Positions 37,958 through 50,589 of a stretch of DNA of 64,000 nt are shown here, in pieces; position 1 is the stretch's first letter; every line of letters begins with the position of its first letter. The notes under the pieces are model-generated. The model saw only the letters and a list, made by a program, of their open reading frames with translations, was not told the origin of the DNA and did not search any database. Location of the stretch: the NCBI GenBank assembly GCA_022453515.1, contig JAJNNY010000019.1, positions 62,001 to 126,000 of the forward strand, written 5' to 3'. Source of the stretch: Astrocystis sublimbata. Lineage: Eukaryota; Ascomycota; Sordariomycetes; Xylariales; Xylariaceae. Position numbers and translations under genes: made by a program.

Positions 37958-38448
37958 CTATGATCCAGGGGCCCGGGGCGGCGGAACAGGTGAGGTCCCT
38001 GGCAGCTGCAGATCCACCAGTTCAGCCTCCCGAAGTCGGGAGTAAGAGCTATTACTAGTCATGCTAGTATCGACGTCCTCTCCCTCGGAGATATCCAGTC
38101 CGCTGACATTGTATAACTTGCCTGCGGTGGTCGTATGTTGTGACGTGGTCGCTTATTTGTTGGACAAGCTTAGTTGTGTCGGTCATTGTTCCTCTCCCAA
38201 AGAGGACAAGAGGTTTGGTAGGTAATCTGTCAGGTTCCCGGATAGTCTTTCTATCAATAGCATATTTGCCTATAGCTTCTTCTGTTCAGGTTGTCAAGGA
38301 CGCTGTGAATAAGTGCTTCGATTGGACCGTCGTCGAGGGCTATTTGGGATGCAAGCTCCTTGATTTCGAGCATTGTTCATACTTCCTCTCTGTCATTGCC
38401 TCGCCTTGGGTAATTGGACGGTTCCAGAGCTTGTATTGTACTTGTTCG
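37958..38448 (-). pseudogene. Decayed gene remnant, family not recognised
   Basis: Three consecutive stretches read as one protein if lesions are ignored. First, from about 38448, IQALEPSNYPRRGNDREEV then a TGA (38379-38377), then TMLEIKELASQIALDDGP and IEALIHSVLDNLN. Second, in another frame from about 38285, EEAIGKYAIDRKTIREPDRL, PTKPLVLFGRGTMTDTT and KLVQQISDHVTTYDH. Third, again shifted at about 38122, KLYNVSGLDISEGEDVDTS and SRLREAELVDLQLPGTSPV to a TAG at 37958. No intron of normal size fits the two frame changes. Composition is clearly protein-like. I cannot name the family; it does not match any neighbouring gene. One stop and two frameshifts within 500 bp point to an inactive copy, unless the assembly is poor here. 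Confidence 0.5.
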
Positions 38449-38953
38449 CAATCAGAAGTAGGTGCCTAGGATATCTAGACAGGTTAATGGCCAGCTGAAT
38501 TGTTGGGTCCCGTCGTAATTGAATTGCATGTAGTCCAATCCGGCGCATTCAATCAAATTGGTGCGTATGAGGAGAGGAGAGCATATTGCTATATCTACTG
38601 CTCCCGAGAAAATACCTGAGTAACAGAGGTGTCTATCTAGGTACGCTCCTAGATAGGAATCGCGCCCCCCCCCAAGTACAGTAAAGACCCCAGACGCACA
38701 CTGTGACACAGGGATCCGAGCTCTCAGCTAGCTGCCGCGGCAGTTCAGTGGCTGCGACTAACTAACTGACTGGCTCAATCGACCAACTGACACTGACGTA
38801 GCATTTGAACAACTCGCGATAGTGAGATCTGTCCAGAAAGAACATTGCGCTTCTCCCGTCGCATGCTATTTTGATCCTTCCACTTAAGTCGCGATGCTGC
38901 CTTCCCCTCACCAGTAGAAGCAACCCCTTCAATTTCCCCCTCCCACCTGCACA
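38449..38953. other. Upstream region of GWT1
   Basis: Contains an inverted TAGGTA word (CTATCTAGGTACGCTCCTAGATAGG around 38634, best read as two arms) and a short C-run (about 38,668). Promoter of GWT1; no gene seen. Confidence 0.5.
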
Positions 38954-40539
38954 ATGGCTGCCGACGCGACGAGCTACAAGCAACAAAAGGAGGACTTTGT
39001 GTCCAACCTGTCAGGAGGCACCGTCTCCGAGATCAACTATGTCACTGCAGCCGGGCCCGTATGTGACAATGAATTAGTCGCAGCTATTCTGCTGCTGGTC
39101 ATGGAGCTAACACGTGGGAATTCCAGATCGCCTTCATCCTGTGGTCTGTCCTCCAGTCTCGCCAGTCCTTCTTCCGCCCATACAAGCCCCTGAGCTTCCT
39201 CGTCGACCTCCTCCTGAACGTGCTCGGCCCATTACTTGGCCTGACTCTTTATGCGGACGCGCCCTTACTACTCGGTGGCCTCTTCCTTGTGCCCGCCGTC
39301 TTTGTGTACGCCCTACCTCCGAACCCCGTAGGAGCAGCAGCGCGAAAGAAGAAGCCGAAGTTGCCCCCGACAGCAGCAGCAGCCGCCGCCCAGCAGGGCA
39401 AGTCCGCCGGGGCCTTCTCCACCGCCCTGTCCACGAAGCCGTTCCTGACGACCTACCGGGGCTCGCTGCTGGTGCTGACCTGTCTCGCCATCCTGGCGGT
39501 CGACTTCAGGATATTTCCGCGGCGCTTCGCCAAGGTGGAGACATGGGGCACCTCCGTCATGGACCTGGGCGTTGGGTCGTTTGTCTTCTCGGCCGGCATT
39601 GTCGCGGCTCGGCCGCTGCTCAAAGAGAGGGCCGAGGGCCGCGCCACCCCTTTGTTCCAGCGCCTCGTCTACTCGATGCGACACTCCCTCCCCCTCCTCG
39701 TCCTCGGCGTAGTGCGCCTCATCAGTGTCAAGGGCCTCGACTACGCCGAGCATGTCACCGAGTACGGCGTGCACTGGAATTTCTTCTTCACCCTCGGCTT
39801 CCTCCCGCCCTTCGTCGCGCTGTCGCAATCTGTCCTCCAAGTGATCCCGTCCTTTGCCGGTTTGGCTGCTATTCTAGCTGTCGCGTATCAAGTCGTTCTA
39901 GAAAGCACGTCGCTCAAAGCTTACATCCTCACGGCGCCGCGGACAGATCTCTTCTCCATGAACAGGGAGGGCATCTGCAGCTTTGCAGGCTACCTAGCCA
40001 TATTCTTAGCCGGACAGGACATGGGCATGCTGATCTTGCCAAGAAGTGTCAGCGCAGATCGCATTGTTAACAATGCCGCCCAGCGAAAGGCTTTGTTGGT
40101 GAGGATGGGTGCCTGGGCTGCTGGTTGGTCGGCGCTCTACTGTCTCACCACTAATTTCCATTACGGCGCCGGCCTGGACGTGTCGCGCCGCTTGGCCAAC
40201 CTGCCCTACGTCCTATGGGTCGCGGCCTTCAACTCGGCCTCGCTCCTCATTTGCTGCCTTACCGAGACTATCTTCTTTCCGGCCTTCCACACTGCCACTG
40301 ACTCCAGGGCAGAGCAGGACGCCTACGCCGTCGCCACCAGCACGGTCCTCCGAGCCTACAACCGGAACGGGCTGGCCCTGTTCCTGGTCGCCAACTTGAT
40401 GACGGGGCTCGTCAACATGACGGTGCCCACGTTGAGAGTGAGTCCTGCCGTGAGCATGGGAATCCTGGTCGGATACGCTGCCGTCGTCACGGCGATTGCG
40501 GTGGCCTTGGATGGTAAAAATATATCTATAAAATTGTAG
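38954..40539 (+). CDS. GWT1: GPI inositol acyltransferase
   Basis: ER membrane enzyme that acylates the inositol of GlcN-PI, an early step of GPI-anchor synthesis; in fungi it is the target of gepinacin/manogepix-type inhibitors. Exons 38954-39058 and 39127-40539, intron 68 bp, 505 residues. N-terminus [20 protein letters not shown] is the conserved GWT1 opening. [64 protein letters not shown] and [11 protein letters not shown] are signature blocks, followed by [20 protein letters not shown] and [14 protein letters not shown]. About 12-13 hydrophobic helices can be counted. A loop at residues 93-120 is Lys/Ala-rich. All the blocks I recognise are present. Confidence 0.96.
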
Positions 40540-41584
40540 CTTTAGCATGCATGCCAAAGAAAAAAAAACTATCTATATCTAGAAATTGGCCCCTACTTCC
40601 TTCCCATGTATGTGAATGCACTGTCTTCGCGCAGTCAGTCAGTCAGTGTTTCGAGAGAACAAATTCCTCGCCGAACGAGCCCGTTGGGCAGCCGTATACC
40701 GTGGAGCTTGTTGGTGGTAACCTGCTCACGACTTCTCCTTTGACGGTCATCCGGATTCGATGCCAAGCTTGTTTCAAAGGATTAGACGAGCCATCACCAT
40801 CTACCAAACTTGGCAGTCAAGCTCAAAGCAGACTCACATGCAATAGCTGACCAGGTTTGTTGCAGCTGGATTGTAACGACCATGATGCTGTGAACATAGA
40901 GCGGATGTGCGTGTATTCATGAAGACACGCGATAATCGAGTACGAGCATATGACACCAACGGAGTGGGAGAAAAGGGACAAGAGGATCCCGGTGCGATTG
41001 CAAGTAAGGGTGTAAAAGGGGCTATCTGACTTGACTTGAGTATCAATCAGCCAGGTAGGTAACTGTAAGTAGTACCTAGGTTGGTGGTACTTATGCATGT
41101 TATTTATTTGAACTCGGCAGCCAATCCCACCGAGTGTCTCTGCATGCAAAAGCGAGTTGGGCATCTTATTTACGAGAAGAATTCCCTGCAGGAAATTTCG
41201 ACGAGAAACTAGGCAAATACACGGAAATAGGGTCAAGTCTGCAGTGTTCTATGTGCCGGATTTTGCTGATTCGACGTGCTCAATTGACTGCTTGCTTGCT
41301 TGCCTGCCTGCCTGCCCAAACATCAATGCCAGTGCAGGTGATTGTTCCGAATTTCCTCCCTCAAGCTTATCACTCGAGTAGAAACAAAAATGCCACTGAT
41401 CTATCATCTTTGACTAGTGAACCCAACACATTCGAGACGATCTTTCACCATGTGTACACTTATTCCGTCTATCATTGGACAAGAACCCCATTGGCCACCG
41501 TTATACCCTTCTCGGCAAGGCTCAAAGCTTTTCTGCTCGGTCAAGCCCGCCCACCCGCGTTGAGAGAGTAGTACGCACAGGTAG
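40540..41584. other. Intergenic, 1.0 kb, with simple repeats
   Basis: Convergent 3' ends of GWT1 and the epimerase. Holds CAGT repeats (40632-40648) and a CTTG/CCTG repeat tract (41288-41316), and CAGGTAGGTAACTG and TACCTAGG words near 41,055-41,080. No gene seen. Confidence 0.6.
41288..41316. repeat. 4-bp simple repeat, TGCT then TGCC units
   Basis: Runs of TGCT followed by runs of TGCC, seven units in all. A similar GCTT run lies at 60521-60539. Confidence 0.8.
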
Positions 41585-44836
<3,252 letters not shown>

Positions 44837-45487
44837 ATGGAATCGCCTCCCCCTTACGACGGCGGTCTCAGCCACTCGCCTGCAACTCACCAATTCAAGC
44901 AGCAGCCAGGGCCAGCCACCAGCGGGGACTTTTATTACCAAGATAAACAGAATCCTTCAGTGGGCTTCACATTTTGCCCTGATCCTTCTCGGTCCCCTAT
45001 GAGACAAGATTGGTTAGCCAGATTGGAAGTCAAATGCAGCGATGTGCCTCGCCTAATGCGCGAAGGCTTTTACTGGGATCAAGCGAACGTTGTTAAAGAG
45101 GACGGCTTTTTTGAACACGACACGGGCTTGTTCAAACGGCAGGATTGCAAGCAGTGGGCCGGTGTCAGGCATTATTTCCTTAAACATAGAGCTGAAGACC
45201 AAAAGCCGCGCTGGATTGCACATATCCAAATCTTTGCAATGGGTCTAGAGACGTTATTTCGATTCGACCTATCACGATTGTCATTGGCAATGATACGGAT
45301 CGCAACAGCCGAAAGTCAAGCCGGACGTAAGATATATACGTATGTCCACGACAGTCATCACTGGCGCTTTAATACTATCTACGACGATATGCCAATGAAG
45401 GGATGGTGGCCTTGGCCAAGGGAGACCAGGAAGGAGGACAACAAACCTTGCGATGCAGGCACACTGCAGGTGAATCTGCCATCTTAG
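44837..45487 (+). CDS. Orphan protein with N-terminal PPPY motif
   Basis: Single-exon frame of 216 residues, not recognised. The N-terminus MESPPPYDGG holds a PPxY motif at residues 4-7, the kind bound by WW domains of Nedd4/Rsp5-type ubiquitin ligases; that use here is inference. Residues 1-45 are Gln/Pro/Ser-rich. From about residue 55 the protein looks folded: WLARLEVKCSDVPRLMREGF, FKRQDCKQWAGVRHYFLKHR and WIAHIQIFAMGLETLFRFDL. The C-terminus is Trp-rich (HHWRFNTIYDD, KGWWPWPRE). Codon use is like the surrounding genes. The stop at 45485-45487 ends the frame cleanly. A missed intron near either end is possible. It may be a lineage-specific protein. Confidence 0.6.
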   Translation: MESPPPYDGGLSHSPATHQFKQQPGPATSGDFYYQDKQNPSVGFTFCPDPSRSPMRQDWLARLEVKCSDVPRLMREGFYWDQANVVKEDGFFEHDTGLFKRQDCKQWAGVRHYFLKHRAEDQKPRWIAHIQIFAMGLETLFRFDLSRLSLAMIRIATAESQAGRKIYTYVHDSHHWRFNTIYDDMPMKGWWPWPRETRKEDNKPCDAGTLQVNLPS

Positions 45488-46123
45488 CATGTGGGTGCGA
45501 AGGTGTAAAACTGGCGGAAGGTGGCCAACTCTGTTGAATGAGCGATATATTAGCTTAATGGCAAGCTCATGGTTATCTGGGCCAAGGTGTCAGGTGCAAA
45601 GCAAAGGTAGCAGGAGCCTCACAGTTACCTACCCATAACTTTCCCTGTAAGGTGATCCATATTGGATAGAATTGGCTATGTGAGGGCTGGGAAAATCTCA
45701 GTGTTACTTGGGAGGAACCCAAAAATGAACAGAATTGATACTTAACTAACCCCAACCTTGCCAGTCAACTTGACTGGATTTCCTGCACTCTGGTAGAATG
45801 CCACTTGACACAAGGCCGGTGGAAGTAGCCTGTCAACACCTCGAGATAGGAAGGAAGTTGGGCAGGACGACTTCCTTCTGTAATTAGTTGTCTGCGATTT
45901 CCAAACACACATAGTTAGAGGGCAGATAGGTAGGTTGCTACTTCTGGCTGGAATAGCTAATGATGCGGAGTCTGCTTATTCGTGGGTTATATCTACGTTA
46001 ATCGGGATGTTGATGTTTTCTGTCTTCTTTCATGATCATGATCAACATTAAGATGACAGTCGAGAAGAACCTAAGAACCATCACCGAACTCGAATCTATC
46101 CAAAAATCTACACTCAATCTAAA
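45488..46123. other. Intergenic, 0.6 kb, no gene seen
   Basis: Sequence is AT-rich towards 46,000 with one GATAGGTAGGTTG word at about 45925. It would be the upstream region of the small peptide gene at 46124. Confidence 0.55.
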
Positions 46124-46360
46124 ATGGCGACTATTATTACGACATCTATTATCGCCGCCACGATCTACTTCAGCATCGCTATCATTAGCGATACTGTTCA
46201 ACATATTATTGAGTAAGCCTTCAAAACTCGAAGTCGAACCTTCGTCATCAAGTGCTAACTCTTTTGATGTAGCATGAGGCCCATCGCCAACCTACACTCC
46301 CTGCCCGACAATCATCACGGCGCCCGGCCCCCCTCCTCCCCCCAAATGCGAGATCAGTAA
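46124..46360 (+). CDS. Possible small single-span membrane peptide (58 aa), two exons
   Basis: ATG at 46124 opens exon 1 (46124-46212), with a hydrophobic Ile/Thr/Ala segment (TTSIIAATIYFSIAIISDTV) long enough to cross a membrane. The intron 46213-46272 (60 bp) has donor GTAAGC, branch GCTAACT and acceptor TGTAG. Exon 2 (46273-46360) reads MRPIANLHSLPDNHHG and ARPPSSPQMRDQ to TAA. The joined frame is 59 codons. The splice sites are strong and the join keeps phase, which is the main support. Exon 2 includes a C-rich run (about 46329-46343). No family recognised. It could be a genuine small protein or a chance frame in AT-rich DNA. Confidence 0.4.
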
Positions 46361-46461
46361 GACTGACGTCCGATCCTCCCTAACAATAACAGATGTTGAC
46401 GTATTGTACAGAAGGTCCGGAGATGAGGAGGAGGGGGGGGGGGGGGGGGGTCGGGGGGGGG
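46319..46461. repeat. C-run and G-run pair, including an 18-base G homopolymer
   Basis: C-rich DNA at 46321-46343 (CCCCCCTCCTCCCCCC) is followed at 46425-46461 by GAGGAGGA, 18 consecutive Gs (46433-46450), TC, then nine Gs (46453-46461). The two arms are complementary across a loop of about 80 bp. The G-run alone meets the usual G-quadruplex pattern. Confidence 0.9.
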
Positions 46462-47609
46462 TCGCCGTCAAGGGCAGGGAGGATGGTTGGCATGGGTCCT
46501 CATCGTCAACAGTATGCTTATGCGGTATATCATTCTTTTATCACCGCTAGCATTCTTAATAGTAGCAATTGTCTACCTACCCGAAAGGGTGGTAGAAATT
46601 ATTACTATTATCTATCATCAATAGTTAGTTGATTTTTAACTATAGCGATAATAAACATCATTATCCAAAATCTCGAGTCCGAATCCTCCGCAGAAACCAA
46701 GAAGTGCGAAATAGCACACGCACATCTCCATTGTTGCTAGCCGACACAACATCGTGGAGAGTTATAGGACCATTGAGTGCAGAGAAGGACGACTCTCGCA
46801 ATCACATGAAGCAAAAGCTGTCTGACAACACTCAACTCGTCGACGCTTTGCTCCTAATTGATAGACTTCGAGCACTCGACCTATCTGAAGGTGAGTACTA
46901 CAATTTTTCAATCAACAGCACAGCCACGCGCCCTCGGTACTGACTCAACCAGAGGGGGATGATTAGCGACAGCCTTGGGACTCCGGTCGAAGGCCGAAGT
47001 TGTGAGTCTCTATTCTCCTAGCGTTCACCTGCTCTGGGCCTACTCGCAACCACCCGTTCTTTTACAAAAGCTCATTGCCTGTGTAAGCTATCATATAGGT
47101 GTGTTGATTAATTGATTCAATAAATCCAGATCCACACGCATAGCTATGCGGCCACGACCTACCAAATGCCGGCACTTTATGCTTTCAATGCCGGCTAATC
47201 ATGTTGATTGATTACGTCGTGATTATTAATATAAGATACCCAGACGTCCCCATTCACGCAATGTAACCCAAGTCGCATATTGGGATCTCCAGCGCACGGC
47301 CAGTGGGGACTTCTCGCCAGGGACGTGGCGATCTTGCATACAGGAGCCGGTTCCTTAATAAATGTTGGCCTCGTCGACGAATTCTTGGATCTTGGTCCAT
47401 TTGGATCTTTGCAAAGTTTGACAGAGTGCCGTTCGACCCGATCACCGTGCCATAATGTTCTGGAATCTGGTAAGACTTGGCCTCGAGCTTGCTTTAATCA
47501 CGAAAGGGCTGGCTCAGACAATTGTTGTCAATAACCATGTTATCCGTTAGTTGTTAAACTTCTGTGCCGAGGTGCCAGCCTCATGTCACCAAAACATTAC
47601 ATATTCTGA
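46462..47609. other. Mostly unassigned DNA, 1.1 kb, with exon-like fragments
   Basis: Fragments with protein character occur in different frames: a hydrophobic frame from an ATG at about 46514 (YIILLSPLAFLIVAIVYLP) and a frame at about 46670-46890 ending LLLIDRLRALDLSE, which splices by a consensus intron (46891-46952) to EEGDD and a TAG at 46966. I could not connect them into one gene. Upstream of the FAD oxidase no clear first exon is seen. Confidence 0.4.
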
Positions 47610-49922
47610 AAGCTGACCTTGTGCCTGCTAAAACTCGAAGATGCCGATGCGTCTAACATCGCACCTGCTTTCGCCATCCTTGATGCCTCATCCTCAAACG
47701 CAACGGCAGATCTCTTCCCTGGAGAGACTCGACAATTCACTCACGATATATTGGCCAACCTCACCAACATAAGCTTGACGAATTCGGGTCTCTTCGCCTT
47801 TCCAGATCGCAGCGCTCCTATCAAAATACCCGAGGATTGCAAGAACTTCCCCGGCGATAGTGTCAAGTTTCCTGGCACTGTCACCAATGCAGTCTTTGAC
47901 CTGCTACTCGGCGGTTCTCTGATACACACCAAGCCCTATGCCTCCCCATGCTTTTCGGACTTCGACAATCAAGATACTGCGAAATGTGATGAGATCTCGA
48001 AGAACTGGTTCAACGACTCTTATGTCCAGTATGGATAATGCTCCACTTGCCAATAGCAACTCTGATACTAACAAACAAAATAGCACTGATGATCCGTCAT
48101 CTATCAATGCGATCCTATTCCAAGGAACGACTTGCGTGCCTGATGTAGTCAATCCGTACGCGACACATTGTACTCTTGGATCGTATCCGACATTGTCTGT
48201 CAATGTCAGTACCGTAGCCCATATCCAATTGGCCATCAATCTAGCCCGAAACCTTAACATTCGGCTTGTCATTAAAAACACGGGTCATGACTTTGGGGCG
48301 AAGTCGACCGGTGCAGGATCGTTATCGCTGTGGACTCATAACCTCAAGGATATTCAATTCTATGAAGATTATGAGGAAGCCTCATACAAAGGTCCAGCTT
48401 TCAAGATGGGTGCCGGTGTTCAAGGCTTCGAAGCCTATAGAGCCGCCCGTGAGGCGAATGTAACTATCGTAGGGGGTGAAGGAAGGGTAAGATCTCATTA
48501 GTTGTTATCGTATCTTGCAAATGACTTACTAACTTGACTGCAGACGGTTGGAATCACCGGAGGCTATATCCTCGGCGGTGGCCACTCTCCGTTGTCAAGT
48601 GTTTATGGCATGGGATCAGACCAAGTTCGTTACCAAAAGCCCCAAATACATGTTTGTGGCTAACCTTGCCAGGTTCTCTCCATGGAAGTTGTCACTGCAG
48701 ATGGCAAGTTCCTGACTGCTAGTGAGACCTCTAACCCAGACCTTTTCTGGGCTCTTCGCGGCGGTGGGGGCTCGACATTTGGAGTTGTCACGTCTATGGT
48801 CGTCAAGGCACACCCGAAAATCCGTGTTACCACTCTGACCTTCACATTGTCTACGGGAAAAGATGTGCTCGTCGACCAGTTTTGGCAAGCCGTCCGAGCA
48901 GTGTGTGCTTAACTTTCTCTCATGCCCTTTGGAGTACCGTCTTGATTCATCATGGCTACGCACAATTGAACTCGTTGGACTGCAACATGATCATCACTGA
49001 CTGTTTATTCCTGACAGTATTTCGAGGACTTCGTCAAGTATACCGACGCCGGAATGTACTCATATTTCAGCCTTAACGCCTTGAGTGGAGACTACGTTTG
49101 GACTATGCAGCCATGGTTTGGACCAAACCTGACCAAATCCCAGTTTGAGGACATCACTGCACCGTTCTGGAAATCTATTAGCGACATTGGCATCGATCTA
49201 AAACCGGTCTATACAGAGTACGATGATTTCTATGAAGCGTGGGACGAGAACTTCCCGCTTGAGGCATGGGGATCGAACCTACAACGTCCCGGTAGCCGAC
49301 TATTCCCGAAGGAAAATTGGGAAGATCCGAGCAAGATCTCTGAAACATTCGAAGCGATACGTTATGTCGTCGACAGTGGTGGCCTCGTGCTCGCTTTCAA
49401 CGTCGCTCCCAATCCCAAGGGAGGATACCCCGACAGTGCTGTCAACCCGGCGTGGCGGAATACGGTTCTACATGCCATCGATGCCGTGACTTGGACACAA
49501 GAGTACGTAAACAACGGTGGTTTCTTACCAATGATGTACTTGCGTTCTACTTCGCCAGCTTGAGCCCAAGCAACATCTCGATGGACATGCTAACCTTTTT
49601 CTGTCACAGCATGTATACAGAGCAGATCCAGATCTGGAGTAACATGCTCACATATGACTGGGGCCCGCGTTGGCGATCTGTCAGCCCGGGTTCCGGTTCA
49701 TACCTATCGGAGTCTGACTACATTGAGCCAGACTTCCAGCAGTCGTTCTGGGGGGACAACTATGAACGGTTATACAAGCTGAAGAAACAGCTCGATCCTT
49801 GGGATGTCTTCTACGCACAGAACGCCGTTGGCTCGGAGGACTTTGAGATGTCGGACTATGTATTTGGGAACCTGCCGTCGCAGAATAGTAGATTGTGCCG
49901 TAAGAAACCAAGCCCAACGTAA
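47610..49922 (+). CDS. Berberine-bridge-type FAD-linked oxidase, 5' end damaged or unresolved
   Basis: Secreted-type flavin oxidase of the FAD_binding_4 plus BBE family, often in secondary metabolism or carbohydrate/alkaloid oxidation. Exons 47610-48028, 48084-48486, 48544-48624, 48673-48900, 49018-49502, 49610-49922; introns 55, 57, 48, 117 and 107 bp. FAD-binding blocks: [15 protein letters not shown] with the His usually linked to [50 protein letters not shown]. The BBE end reads [37 protein letters not shown] and AVGSEDFEM. No ATG opens the frame: TGA at 47607-47609 is followed directly by [12 protein letters not shown], which looks like the start of a signal peptide without its Met. Either an upstream exon is missed or the gene has lost its start. 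Confidence 0.8.
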
Positions 49923-50589
49923 GATTGACCACCCGGAGAGAGCAGATAGAATGTGATGAGTTTGGCGGCCTCCCTTTTGGTATAGCAAGTAAATGAACGG
50001 CCAAATTCGGAACTACCTAGTCTCTCCAATATACCTCACACAGTCATTCAATTCAATTGCCAGAGCTAATGCCACTTGCCTTGCCCGTATTTCGCCCACT
50101 TCTGCGATTAGGTACCTAGGTACATAGGGGTCTACCCAGGCACCTACACGAGCTACACCAGTGAGCTAAGGTCCTGTAAGATACGCACTGTGTATTTCGT
50201 ATTCCATCCATTGGATCCGACCCCACTTACCACCCACCTCCAGTCAACTCAGTTCTGAGGCTTCATGAATTCTGGCACTGCAAGTACTAACTTCAAGGTT
50301 CTACAGCATCCAGTCATAATTGCCAACTGCATACTAAGCAGATATTTTTGCGACTGCATTTCAAGGCGAGGGACCCTTGTTGCAAGTATCGCGTGTGTTA
50401 TTGTGTCTACTCAGCCTCCACTCGCCCCGTCCAACTGAAGAAGACTCCTCCCCCAAGATCCTTGGTGGGGGCTAGGGCACCTTGCTTTGCACAAGCAGCT
50501 GTCCGCAGACGCAAAGCAACACCAATCGTCTTCCAGGTCATGATACCAGCTTTGTGAACGTCAGAGTTTGATCGTCAGACTTTAAAAAA
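49923..50589. other. Intergenic, 0.67 kb
   Basis: 3' end of the oxidase and promoter of the ataxin-10-like gene. Contains GGTACCTAGGTACATAGG at about 50110. No gene seen. Confidence 0.6.

Noticed and set aside
39114..40070. 318-codon plus-strand frame, Arg/Pro-rich
   Set aside because: Shadow frame of GWT1 exon 2 in GC-rich DNA; the GWT1 frame carries all conserved blocks.
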